The notes under the pieces: model-generated | What the model saw: only the letters and a program-made list of their open reading frames with translations | What the model was told of the DNA's origin: nothing | Databases searched by the model: none | Program-made: the position numbers and the translations under genes | Origin: Nibribacter roseus | Lineage (GTDB): Bacteria; Bacteroidota; Bacteroidia; Cytophagales; Hymenobacteraceae | Reading direction: 5' to 3' | DNA length: 64,000 nt | Assembly (NCBI RefSeq): GCF_042662225.1 | Contig: NZ_JBHSYQ010000015.1 | Location: forward strand, 434,001 to 498,000 | Part shown: piece by piece, positions 7,109 to 14,970 of the stretch | How positions within the stretch are numbered: position 1 is the first letter of the stretch | How the letters are laid out: every line of letters begins with the position of its first letter

Positions 7109-7131
7109 GCTAATTTGTATAAAGTAGAAAG

Positions 7132-7160
7132 AAAGTCTTGGGCCCCGCCCAAGACTTTTT
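7132..7160 (+). terminator. Rho-independent terminator after the etf operon
   Basis: AAAGTCTTGGG pairs with CCCAAGACTTT across a GC-rich loop and runs into a T-rich tract. It ends the etfB-etfA-BFN transcript. Its position also argues against the earlier TTG start (7138) for the next gene. Confidence 0.88.
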
Positions 7161-7203
7161 CTTTTTCCGTAGAATTGGCTTAATTTTGACAAATTTGTCT
7201 TCT

Positions 7204-8502
7204 ATGCTATTGCTCCAAGGCCTCATAGGCTACTTTGTTCTTATAGGAATTGCCATTCTTTTTTCAACTAACCGCAGGGCCATTAACTGGAAGCTGGTAG
7301 GGGTAGGGGTTTTGCTTCAAATTGTATTCGGATTTCTGGTAACTGAGGTAGGTTTTGTGAAGGCGGGTTTTGAAGCGGTCAGCAATGGCTTTGTAAAGCT
7401 CCTGAGCTTTTCAAGCGCCGGTGCTGAGTTCTTATTCGGGGAGCTGGCCAAGCCGGGTTCTGCGGCGGGTACGGGTTATATCTTCGCTTTCAATGTGCTG
7501 CCCACTATCATTTTCTTTTCAACGGTAACAGCCGGTCTTTACTACCTGGGTGTACTGCAGAAAATTGTGTACGGCATTGCCTGGGTAATGTCAAAAGGCA
7601 TGCGCTTATCTGGGGCTGAAAGCCTTTCGGCAGCGGGTAATATATTTTTAGGTCAAACGGAGGCCCCACTGTTAGTTCGTCCCTTTATCCCAAAGATGAC
7701 CCGTTCAGAGCTAATGAGTTTGATGACGGGTGGTATGGCCACTTTGGCCGGTGGCGTGTTAGCGGCCTATGTAGCTTTCTTAGGCGGTAACGACCCGGCA
7801 CAGCAAGCTATTTTTGCGGCTCACTTACTCACTGCCTCCATCATGAATGCTCCGGCAGGAATTGTCTTGGCTAAGATTTTGGTGCCAGAGACAGAGCCCG
7901 AAAAAATAAATACAGAACTTGAGGTCAACAAAGAGTCACTAGGGGTGAACGTGATAGATGCCATGTCAACGGGCGCTGCCGATGGCTTGCGTCTGGCCCT
8001 GAACGTGGGTGGTATGTTATTGGCCTTTATTGCCGTAATCGCTTTGCTTAACTATATCTTACTAAGCATTGGGGGCGCCACTGGCTTGAACGAGGTTATA
8101 GTTTCATCTACTGAAGGGCGTTTTGAAGGCTTGAATTTTCAGTACATCTTAGGTCAGATCTTCAGAGTATTTGCTTTTCTGATGGGTAGCCCCTGGCAAG
8201 ATACGTTGCAGGTAGGTAGCCTTTTGGGTCAGAAAACCGCTGTGAATGAGTTTGTAGCTTATCTAGATCTGGCTAACATGAAGGCGGAAGGCACACTATC
8301 TGAAAAGTCAATCATTCTGGCCACGTATGCACTGTGTGGTTTCTCAAACTTTAGCTCCATTGCCATTCAGATAGGTGGTATTGGTGGTATGGCACCAAGC
8401 CAGCAAGGAAACCTCTCTAAGTTAGGCCTTAGAGCCCTTCTAGGCGCCTCCATCGCCTGCATGATGACAGCCACCATTGCCGGTATTTTATTCGAGCTGT
8501 AA
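7204..8502 (+). CDS. Concentrative nucleoside transporter (CNT/NupC family)
   Basis: Inner-membrane symporter importing nucleosides with H+ or Na+. The 432-residue protein has about ten hydrophobic segments. The three Pfam-style parts are visible: the Nucleos_tra2_N region (GIAILFSTNRRAINWKLVG), the gate region and the C-terminal domain. It carries the conserved GQTEAPLLVRPF motif at about residue 149 and a C-terminal substrate motif (ALCGFSNFSSIAIQIGG). The start is ATG 7204; the longer frame from 7138 begins inside the upstream terminator hairpin. A TAATTTTG at 7181-7188 resembles the Bacteroidota -7 box, but no good -33 element is seen. Exact substrate range cannot be read from sequence. 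Confidence 0.93.
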   Translation: MLLLQGLIGYFVLIGIAILFSTNRRAINWKLVGVGVLLQIVFGFLVTEVGFVKAGFEAVSNGFVKLLSFSSAGAEFLFGELAKPGSAAGTGYIFAFNVLPTIIFFSTVTAGLYYLGVLQKIVYGIAWVMSKGMRLSGAESLSAAGNIFLGQTEAPLLVRPFIPKMTRSELMSLMTGGMATLAGGVLAAYVAFLGGNDPAQQAIFAAHLLTASIMNAPAGIVLAKILVPETEPEKINTELEVNKESLGVNVIDAMSTGAADGLRLALNVGGMLLAFIAVIALLNYILLSIGGATGLNEVIVSSTEGRFEGLNFQYILGQIFRVFAFLMGSPWQDTLQVGSLLGQKTAVNEFVAYLDLANMKAEGTLSEKSIILATYALCGFSNFSSIAIQIGGIGGMAPSQQGNLSKLGLRALLGASIACMMTATIAGILFEL

Positions 8503-8710
8503 AGCTTAAAAAGCAAATACACACTTCTGAGTCCTGAGTCAAAAAAAGTAGCAAATTTAACCACACCCTCGTTAGCGCCTCCTTCGAGAGCGGGCAACGC
8601 AGAAGCCGAAGGCGCCGAGGCGCTTAGCGGGAGCACGAGATATAGGTTCAAATTAGCAGTAGCCGCAGTGGCTATGGAACATCGCACATTGGCCAAGTGG
8701 TAAATTTAAT

Positions 8711-8750
8711 GAAGCCCCTTTTGTCTGAGCGGCAGCGAGTCAGGGGCTTC
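8711..8750. repeat. Hairpin element GAAGCCCCT/AGGGGCTTC
   Basis: 9-bp perfect outer arms (8711-8719 and 8742-8750) enclose a CTGAGCGGCAGCGAGTCAG-type inner region with CTGA/TCAG pairing. It is not followed by a T-run, so it looks like a repeat rather than a terminator. Confidence 0.65.
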
Positions 8751-8762
8751 TTGATTCTTTTG

Positions 8763-8792
8763 GTTACTTTTCTCATCAAGGAGAAAAGTAAC
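8763..8792. repeat. Perfect 12-bp inverted repeat
   Basis: GTTACTTTTCTC and GAGAAAAGTAAC are separated by ATCAAG. The element lies 13 bp after the preceding hairpin, and together they look like one composite repeat. Confidence 0.7.
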
Positions 8793-9153
8793 AAACCCAT
8801 GCAGGGAGAGAAGAAGCTAGAAATATAGGAATAGCGGTTGTGGGAGCAAAAGCTTTTTAAGTTGTTGGTGAGAACACACAACAACGGCAAAGGGTACAGC
8901 GGTGGTGGGAGTTATAGTGCTGGTATAAGAATAGCGTCTTCGTTAGATCCCTCGGCGATGCTCGGGATGACCGCAAAGGAGAAAGATCAGGAATGCGTGG
9001 ACCGGCAGGTGTAAACATCCCCTTCGCCCCCTTCAAAGGGAGAGTTAAGTTTTAGTTACTAGGTTGTGCCTAACAACATTTCCCTCTCTACTTATGAATG
9101 GTTTAAGGCTATTTTTCAAAAAGTAGCTCTAATACAAGAACCAGAAGAAAGCC

Positions 9154-9957
9154 TTATACTTCCCCGTTTCGGATATCCTCATCCCGCTGCTCATTTTCTT
9201 CAATCTGCTCAATCTTCTTGGCATCACGCATTAATCGGTTAGAGAAAATGAAGTCATTCAGTTCTTTCACGCGGGTATCCATTATTCCGGAGCTGTGTCC
9301 TTCCCAAAGCTTTTTGCCTTTGTACAGAAACATCACATTGTCACCATATTCCAGTACAGAGTTCATGTCATGGGTTACCACAATGGTGGTGATGTCATAT
9401 TCTTCGGTGATCTCTTTGATGAGTTCATCAATAGTGATGGCAGTCAAAGGATCTAATCCGGAATTGGGCTCATCGCAGAATAGATAGGTACAGTGTGGGG
9501 CAATGGCACGGGCAATACCAACCCGTTTCTTCATACCGCCACTAAGCTCTGAAGGCATTAAATTGCCGGCATTCTCCAGTCCTACCCGCTGCAGGCAAAA
9601 CTCAACCCGCTTCTTGCGCTCGGTACGGTTCATGTCGGTGAGCATGGTTAATGGGAACTCTACGTTTTCGTTCACATTCATGGAGTCAAACAAGGCACTT
9701 CCCTGAAAGAGCATGCCAATCTTGCGGCGTATTTCCTGCCGTATGTCTAGCTTGTTATTCGTGAAAATTCGGCCATCATACGTTATACTGCCTAAATCAG
9801 GTTTCACCAGGCCCACAATGCACTTGAGCAGCACACTTTTACCAGTACCGCTGGCACCAAGCAGCATGTTCATTTTACCAGACTCAAAGACCCCGTCTAT
9901 GCCGTCTAGTACTTTTTTATCGCCGAAGGTTTTATGGATGTTATGAATTTCTATCAT
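9154..9957 (-). CDS. Lipid-transport ABC ATPase (MlaF-like)
   Basis: ATPase of an Mla/Mce-type ABC system moving phospholipids between envelope layers. The 267-residue protein has Walker A GASGTGKS (about 35-42), Q-loop region RRKIGMLFQGSALFDSM, signature LSGGMKKR (about 138-145), Walker B YLFCDEPNSGLDP and the H-loop VTHDMNSVLEYGD. The GSALFDSMNV segment after the Q-loop is characteristic of MlaF relatives. It lies 116 bp downstream of the MlaE-like permease on the same strand. The C-terminus is charged (IEQIEENEQRDEDIRNGEV), a mild extension. No MlaD/MCE gene is next to it in this window. Confidence 0.92.
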   Translation of the reverse strand: MIEIHNIHKTFGDKKVLDGIDGVFESGKMNMLLGASGTGKSVLLKCIVGLVKPDLGSITYDGRIFTNNKLDIRQEIRRKIGMLFQGSALFDSMNVNENVEFPLTMLTDMNRTERKKRVEFCLQRVGLENAGNLMPSELSGGMKKRVGIARAIAPHCTYLFCDEPNSGLDPLTAITIDELIKEITEEYDITTIVVTHDMNSVLEYGDNVMFLYKGKKLWEGHSSGIMDTRVKELNDFIFSNRLMRDAKKIEQIEENEQRDEDIRNGEV

Positions 9958-10073
9958 TCGTCATCAGCTGAAAGCTGTAGTTAAACGCGTGCTCTGCCAG
10001 TAACTACTACGGCTTTGAATTTCTTTACTATTACAATGCCCTTCATTTTATTTCTAAAGGCGAAGCACTAGTG

Positions 10074-10802
10074 TTAAAGTAAAACTTGGGCGCAGACATA
10101 ATCTGCAATCAATACTGCAATCACGCTGTTGGTCACAGCTTTGGTGCTTGATTCTCCCACTTCCAGCGCCCCGCCTGTGGTAAAAAATCCTTTATAAGAA
10201 GAAATGGTGGAGATCAGAAAAGCGAAGACCACTGATTTGATTAGCGCAAAAGTGATGTTATACGGAATAAATTCTGAGCGTAAGCCAGTAATATACTCCT
10301 GACCTGACAAAGCGCCTGATAACGTTCCGGCTAAATATCCACCCAAAATGGAAAGGAACATGGCAATTACCACCAGCATTGGAAACACAAATACCGACGC
10401 CAGAATCTTGGGCAGCACCAGGTAAGAAGCCGAATTGATACCCATTACTTCCAGCGCGTCTACCTGCTCAGTGATGCGCATGGTGCCTAAGCCACCGGCA
10501 ATGTTAGAACCTACTTTACCAGCCAGAACAATGGAGGTAATGGTAGGAGCTAATTCCAGAATGGTCATTTCGCGTACCATAAAACCAATGGTGGAGTTAG
10601 GTATAAAGGCGTTGGTGAGGTTATAGGAGATCTGAACACAAGTAACCGCTCCAATAAAAGTAGATACTACCCCTACAATAAAGACAGAGTCAATGCCAAT
10701 TAAAACGGCTTCGTCAATTGTCCGTTTAAACAATATGCCAGGCGACTCTGACCTTTTTACAAGGCTGAAGAGAAAGAGAAGATAAGAACCTAAGTTTTTC
10801 AT
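10074..10802 (-). CDS. Lipid-transport ABC permease (MlaE family)
   Basis: Inner-membrane permease partner of the MlaF-like ATPase. The 242-residue protein has about five membrane segments. It carries the family hallmark region FMVREMTILELAPTITSIVLAG followed by KVGSNIAGGLGTMRITEQVD and ALEVMGINSASYLVLPK, the conserved MlaE core. It is transcribed with the ATPase and is divergent from the SDR gene at 10912, sharing about 110 bp of upstream DNA. Start is the first ATG, giving MKNLGSYLLFLFSLVKRSE, an amphipathic N-terminus usual for MlaE. The MCE partner must be encoded elsewhere. Confidence 0.94.
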   Translation of the reverse strand: MKNLGSYLLFLFSLVKRSESPGILFKRTIDEAVLIGIDSVFIVGVVSTFIGAVTCVQISYNLTNAFIPNSTIGFMVREMTILELAPTITSIVLAGKVGSNIAGGLGTMRITEQVDALEVMGINSASYLVLPKILASVFVFPMLVVIAMFLSILGGYLAGTLSGALSGQEYITGLRSEFIPYNITFALIKSVVFAFLISTISSYKGFFTTGGALEVGESSTKAVTNSVIAVLIADYVCAQVLL

Positions 10803-10911
10803 GCAATTTTACGTACCAAGCTTCCGGTGTGTCTGGTGGTGCAGGCGCTAAAAGGCCAATCTTGGTTTCAAATGCCTATATTACGTTGAAAAAAGAAAAA
10901 ACATCAACCTC

Positions 10912-11619
10912 ATGCAAAAATATATAGTGGTAACCGGCGGAACGAAGGGTATTGGCAGGGCTATTGTAGACCGTTTCGCGGCCGAGGGATTCCACATTAT
11001 TACCTGCGCCCGCAGCGAAAACGACCTGAAGAAACTGAAGCTGGAGCTAGAGGAAAAGTACACCTTCAGCAAAGTGTTTTACCAGGCCACCGATGTAAGT
11101 GAAGAAGGGGAGATGAAGCGTTTCATTGCCTTCATCAAATCTTTGAAAGTAAAGGTAGACGTGCTGGTAAACAATGCCGGTTTCTTCATTCCGGGCATGA
11201 TACATCAGGAAAGCGAGACGGTGTTGCGCGAGATGATCAACACCAACCTCTACAGCGCCTATGACCTCACCAAAGGATTGGTGACAGACATGATCAAGCG
11301 CCGCGAGGGCCATATTTTTACCATTTGCTCCACGGCCAGCGTGACCGCTTATACCAACGGAGGCTCTTACTGCATTGCCAAGCACGCTCTCTACGGCATG
11401 ACACGGGTGTTGCGCGAAGAATTGAAAGAGCATAACATCAGAGTAACGGCTGTACTGCCGGGGGCAACCTTTACCGCCAGTTGGGAGGGCGTGGACCTGC
11501 CAAAAGACAGGTTCATGAAGCCTGAAGACGTGGCCTCTGCCGTTTTCAATGCGCATTGTATCTCCAAACAGACTGTCATAGAAGAACTGTTGTTACGTCC
11601 GCAGCTGGGAGATATATAA
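10912..11619 (+). CDS. SDR-family NAD(P)-dependent oxidoreductase
   Basis: Rossmann-fold classical short-chain dehydrogenase, 235 residues. It has the coenzyme motif TGGTKGIG (8-15), the NNAG motif (LVNNAGFFIPG), a catalytic Ser in ICSTASVTAY and the Tyr-x3-Lys pair in SYCIAKHALYG. The Arg in the TCARSEND segment hints at NADP preference, but this is weak. Substrate cannot be named. A second SDR gene follows 185 bp later on the same strand but shares little sequence beyond family motifs, so it is not a recent duplicate. Confidence 0.92.
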   Translation: MQKYIVVTGGTKGIGRAIVDRFAAEGFHIITCARSENDLKKLKLELEEKYTFSKVFYQATDVSEEGEMKRFIAFIKSLKVKVDVLVNNAGFFIPGMIHQESETVLREMINTNLYSAYDLTKGLVTDMIKRREGHIFTICSTASVTAYTNGGSYCIAKHALYGMTRVLREELKEHNIRVTAVLPGATFTASWEGVDLPKDRFMKPEDVASAVFNAHCISKQTVIEELLLRPQLGDI

Positions 11620-11753
11620 TGAACAATGAGTAATGACGAATGATCAATAGAAGAGGTGCGTAAAGTATAATTTTAGATTTAGTTAAATAATATTTTTGTT
11701 TCGTTTTAACATTGAACTGACAGCTCTTTATTAATCATTACTCATTGTTCATT
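11618..11753. repeat. Long-range 19-bp perfect inverted repeat between the SDR genes
   Basis: AATGAACAATGAGTAATGA (11618-11636, starting in the stop codon) and its exact reverse complement (11735-11753) are separated by 98 bp of AT-rich DNA. More copies of ATGATCAAT/TTAATCATT flank both arms. It may form a cruciform or a terminating stem, or be the edges of a small mobile repeat. Confidence 0.75.
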
Positions 11754-11803
11754 AATCATTGTAATTCGTTTATTAATTTTGACCTAAACAGAACCCTGTA
11801 TCT

Positions 11804-12520
11804 ATGGAAATAGAAGGAAAAGTAGTGGTGATCACCGGCGCGAGCAGCGGAATTGGCTTGGCTGCCGCCAAATTATTGTTAGAGCAAGGAGCCACAGTGG
11901 TAAGCTGGAGCCGCAGCCGTCCCAAGATTTCTCACCCAGATTTTTATTTCTTTGGGTGCGACGTGCGCCATGAACAGTCGGTGCTGACTGCCTATGAACA
12001 AACCGTTGAACGTTTGCGGCAGAACATTTCAGTTCTGATCAACAATGCCGGCCTGGGCATACAAGGTGCTTTAGACACTATGAATCCTCGCGACTGGCAC
12101 ACCATGATGGACACCAATGTGAACGGTATCTTCTACTGTACCAGACTTGTATTGCCACAAATGAAAAAGCAGCTGGAAGGGCATATCATCAATATTTCCT
12201 CTATCGCTGGCTTAACTGGTATTGAAAATATGAGTGGCTACTGCGCCACCAAGTTTGCCGTGCGGGGTATATCTCACTCACTCTTTAAAGAGGTTCGCCC
12301 GTTCGGAATTAAAGTCACGTGCATTTACCCGGGTTCTACCGCCACTCACTTCTTCGATGGCTTTGAGGGTACCGGTACCGCTCCTGAAAATATGATGCAG
12401 CCTGAAGATATTGCTTCCACCATTTTGCACGTTCTGCAATCGCCGCCAAACTACCATCACGTGGACATTGAGGTGCGTCCGCTGATGCCAAAGGGGCGTC
12501 CTGACCAAAAGAAAGCCTAA
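11804..12520 (+). CDS. SDR-family NAD(P)-dependent oxidoreductase
   Basis: Second classical SDR, 238 residues. Motifs: TGASSGIG (about 12-19), VVSWSRSRP as coenzyme-selectivity loop, LINNAGLGIQG, catalytic NISSIAGLTGIENMSGYCATK with the YxxxK pair, and a C-terminal PEDIASTILHVLQSPP segment that fits the SDR subgroup with 3-ketoacyl-reductase-like or YdfG-like sequence. It ends 9 bp before gldA, so the two are probably read together, which may be coincidence rather than function. Substrate is unknown. Confidence 0.92.
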   Translation: MEIEGKVVVITGASSGIGLAAAKLLLEQGATVVSWSRSRPKISHPDFYFFGCDVRHEQSVLTAYEQTVERLRQNISVLINNAGLGIQGALDTMNPRDWHTMMDTNVNGIFYCTRLVLPQMKKQLEGHIINISSIAGLTGIENMSGYCATKFAVRGISHSLFKEVRPFGIKVTCIYPGSTATHFFDGFEGTGTAPENMMQPEDIASTILHVLQSPPNYHHVDIEVRPLMPKGRPDQKKA

Positions 12521-12529
12521 CCCACACGC

Positions 12530-13450
12530 ATGGGAATTGAAGTAAAATATTTAACTAAAATGTATGGCCCACAGGCGGCCGTAGACCATGTATCGTTCAC
12601 GGTAAACTCTGGGGAGATTGTAGGTTTTTTAGGCCCAAACGGTGCCGGAAAATCTACCACCATGAAAATTGCCACCTGTTACCTGCCCCCAAGCAGTGGA
12701 ACCGTTTTGGTAAACGGACATAATGTGCTGGAAGAGCCGAAGGAGGTGCGCCGGCAAGTTGGTTACCTGCCTGAACACAACCCATTGTATTTAGACATGT
12801 ATGTGCGCGAGTACCTGCATTTTGTAGGAAAACTTCATGGCATGGGCAGTAGTCAGGTAAAAGCCCGCACTGAGGAAATGATTCAGCTATGCGGCCTCAC
12901 CCGTGAAAAGCACAAGAAAATAGGTGCGTTGTCAAAAGGGTATCGCCAACGTGTGGGCCTGGCGCAGGCGTTGATCCATGATCCTCAGGTGCTTATTCTA
13001 GATGAGCCCACTACTGGCTTAGACCCCAACCAGATTGTAGAAATACGGCAGTTGATCAAAGAAGTGGGGCAGGCTAAAACGGTTCTTTTCTCTACCCACA
13101 TCATGCAAGAAGTAAATGCTCTGTGTGACAGGGTCTTGATCATCAACCAGGGAAAACTGGTGGCAGACAGCCCAGTGGCAGAACTGCAGAACCTGGGTCG
13201 GAAAGAAATCAGAATATTAGCTGAATTTGAAGCCGAAGTAAATCCTTCACCGCTTCAATCTCTACCAGGAGTACAAAGAATTGAGCCCGCTGGTTTGTAC
13301 AAGTACCGTGTTGTTGCTGTTCCCGGAACTGATTTACGCTCAGCAATATTCAGGTTGGCAAGTGAACATGGCTGGCCCTTGATCGGATTGCAGCAGGAAG
13401 AGAATTCTTTGGAGAAACTGTTTCAGGACTTAACAAAAGCCGCCAAATAA
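12530..13450 (+). CDS. gldA: Gliding-motility ABC transporter ATPase GldA
   Basis: ATPase of the GldAFG ABC transporter, linked to gliding motility in Bacteroidota. The 306-residue protein has Walker A GPNGAGKST (35-43), the PEHNPLYLDMYVREYL segment typical of GldA, signature LSKGYRQRVGLAQAL, Walker B LILDEPTTGLDPNQ and the H-loop FSTHIMQEV. Residues after ~215 form the usual C-terminal regulatory extension of these ATPases. It is followed by a membrane protein and then gldF/gldG on the same strand, supporting the assignment. GldAFG is dispensable for T9SS-based gliding in some species, so presence does not prove motility. Confidence 0.93.
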   Translation: MGIEVKYLTKMYGPQAAVDHVSFTVNSGEIVGFLGPNGAGKSTTMKIATCYLPPSSGTVLVNGHNVLEEPKEVRRQVGYLPEHNPLYLDMYVREYLHFVGKLHGMGSSQVKARTEEMIQLCGLTREKHKKIGALSKGYRQRVGLAQALIHDPQVLILDEPTTGLDPNQIVEIRQLIKEVGQAKTVLFSTHIMQEVNALCDRVLIINQGKLVADSPVAELQNLGRKEIRILAEFEAEVNPSPLQSLPGVQRIEPAGLYKYRVVAVPGTDLRSAIFRLASEHGWPLIGLQQEENSLEKLFQDLTKAAK

Positions 13451-13454
13451 AGCT

Positions 13455-13494
13455 CTGTTTTTGACACGTTATTAGAAAAACAGGCTTAAAACAG
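13455..13494. repeat. Short palindromic repeat copy 4
   Basis: Starts CTGTTTTTGACACG and ends CAGGCTTAAAACAG, 5 bp after the gldA stop. The left arm is more diverged than the right. Confidence 0.6.
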
Positions 13495-13525
13495 AAATTG
13501 CGTCTTTGTTCGTTACCCATGTTTT

Positions 13526-14089
13526 ATGAGTGATTTTTTAGTTTACCTAATTATTGGTGTAGCAGTTTCTTTAACTATGTTTCTTCTGAAAAGAAGTACT
13601 GGGAAAGAAACACATAAAAATGAGGAAGGATTTATCGAATTAAGAATGCCGAAGCTCTACGCAGTGGCAGGCATAGTTGGTTTTGGCATTGGTTTAATTT
13701 TTCTGATGGCAATGGTCATGGTAGATGACATGAGCCTTGGTGAATCAATTGGCATTACAGCCGTAATGTTAGGCATTTTCTGGGGAGCTGGCATACCATG
13801 TTTCCTGTGGTACAAGAACCATCGAGTTACCTTTGATGAAACTACAGTTGAAGTAAAAAGCGTGTTCGGAAAGGTCAAAAAAGTCAATTGGCAGGAAATT
13901 GAACATGTACAGTTTCATGCTTTCTCTGGCTTGATCAAGTTAACAGATGTATACAATACCAAAGTGGGCGTTCACCAACATTTAAAAGGGCTTTATTCTT
14001 TTGCGGAAATGCTGGAGAAAGAAACAGATTGGAATGCGGCAGAGCTAAAGTTGCCGATCCAGAAGAGGCCAGTAACTTCTAAAGCTTAA
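13526..14089 (+). CDS. Membrane protein with PH-like C-terminal domain
   Basis: Family not firmly recognised. The 187-residue protein has a first short hydrophobic helix (about 2-20, DFLVYLIIGVAVSLTMFLL), a hydrophilic stretch, then two membrane segments (about 44-64 and 72-92, the latter GESIGITAVMLGIFWGAGIP). The remaining ~90 residues (NHRVTFDETTVEVKSVFGK then VNWQEIEHVQFHAFSGLIKL) read like the small beta-barrel bPH domain found on many bacterial membrane proteins. It sits between gldA and gldF; whether it takes part in the Gld transporter is unknown. Start ATG is the first after the repeat at 13455-13494. Confidence 0.75.
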   Translation: MSDFLVYLIIGVAVSLTMFLLKRSTGKETHKNEEGFIELRMPKLYAVAGIVGFGIGLIFLMAMVMVDDMSLGESIGITAVMLGIFWGAGIPCFLWYKNHRVTFDETTVEVKSVFGKVKKVNWQEIEHVQFHAFSGLIKLTDVYNTKVGVHQHLKGLYSFAEMLEKETDWNAAELKLPIQKRPVTSKA

Positions 14090-14132
14090 ATTAATCATTG
14101 CCTATTACACCTACATGGGCGACTACTAAAAA

Positions 14133-14168
14133 TGTTTTAGGCTTATTATTTGAAAAACAGGCAAAAAA
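14133..14168. repeat. Short palindromic repeat copy 5 (degenerate)
   Basis: TGTTTTAGGCTTATTATTTG followed by AAAAACAGGCAAAAAAA; the right arm has lost the final CAG. It follows the 13526-14089 gene by about 43 bp. Confidence 0.45.
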
Positions 14169-14241
14169 AAGGATACAAAAGGTTAACAAATAATTAAAAA
14201 GCAATCAGCCATCAACAATTAACAATCAACATAAACGAACA

Positions 14242-14970
14242 ATGTTCGCCATACTTTCCAAAGAGTTTAATTCATACCTCAATTCCCTTATTGGCTATAT
14301 AGTCATTGGGGTGTTCTTAGTGGCCACGGGGCTATTTATGTGGGTGTTTCCTGACAGCAGCGTGCTAGACTATGGCTACGCCGATCTGCAGAGCGTTTTT
14401 TCCCTGGCTCCCTGGTTATTTCTGTTTCTGATCCCGGCCATTACCATGCGTACGTTCGCCGAGGAGCGGAAAGGGGGAACCATGGAACTGCTGCTCACTA
14501 AACCCGTTTCAGACACGCAGCTTTTACTGGGTAAGTTTTTCGCCTGTTTGCTGCTGGCCCTGTTCGCGCTGCTACCCACGCTGCTGTATTACGTGAGTGT
14601 GTATTTGTTGGGTGACCCGGTGGGTAACATAGACTCAGCGGCGGTGGCAGGTTCATACCTGGGACTGGTATTCCTGGCGGCTGTGTTTGTGGCTATGGGC
14701 GTTTTTGCTTCTTCGCTTACTGAAAACCAAATAGTGGCCTTTATTCTGGCAGTCTTTCTGTGTTACCTGGTGTACACCGGCTTTGATCTTTTGGCCTCCA
14801 TTGATGCTTGGGGCACTTCTTCTTATTACATTGCACAACTAGGTATTTCGTACCATTACAGCTCCATCAGCAAAGGGTTGATTGATTCAAGAGATGTGCT
14901 GTACTTTCTGAGCGTGATTTCAATTATGTTATTGGGTACTAAACTAGTGTTGGAGAGCAGAAAATGGTAG
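14242..14970 (+). CDS. gldF: Gliding-motility ABC transporter permease GldF
   Basis: Inner-membrane permease of the GldAFG system. The 242-residue protein has six predicted membrane segments in the ABC-2 permease layout. It carries the family N-terminus (FAILSKEFNSYLNSLIGYIVIG) and the conserved loop RTFAEERKGGTMELLLTKPVSD at about 71-92. The stop overlaps the start of gldG by 7 bases, the usual tight coupling of gldFG. The start ATG follows a stretch of short AACAATCAAC-like repeats with no obvious structure. Confidence 0.94.
   Translation: MFAILSKEFNSYLNSLIGYIVIGVFLVATGLFMWVFPDSSVLDYGYADLQSVFSLAPWLFLFLIPAITMRTFAEERKGGTMELLLTKPVSDTQLLLGKFFACLLLALFALLPTLLYYVSVYLLGDPVGNIDSAAVAGSYLGLVFLAAVFVAMGVFASSLTENQIVAFILAVFLCYLVYTGFDLLASIDAWGTSSYYIAQLGISYHYSSISKGLIDSRDVLYFLSVISIMLLGTKLVLESRKW

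Larger units (their letters stand above)
8503..9153. other. Gene-free 650 bp packed with unrelated palindromic elements
   Basis: No credible gene lies in this region. It holds at least four different hairpin-type elements: a GCGCC/GGCGC-rich block at about 8575-8640, GAAGCCCCT/AGGGGCTTC (8711-8750), a 12-bp perfect stem (8763-8792) and ATCCC/GGGAT around CTCGGCGATGCT (8947-8968), plus a CCCCTTCGCCCCC..AAAGGG block near 9018-9040. These look like repeats that also occur elsewhere in such genomes, accumulated between two convergently transcribed genes. Confidence 0.6.

Noticed and set aside
11618..11753. IS-like ends of a small transposon between the SDR genes
   Set aside because: Only 98 bp lie between the arms, with no coding sequence and no visible target duplication; kept only as an inverted repeat.
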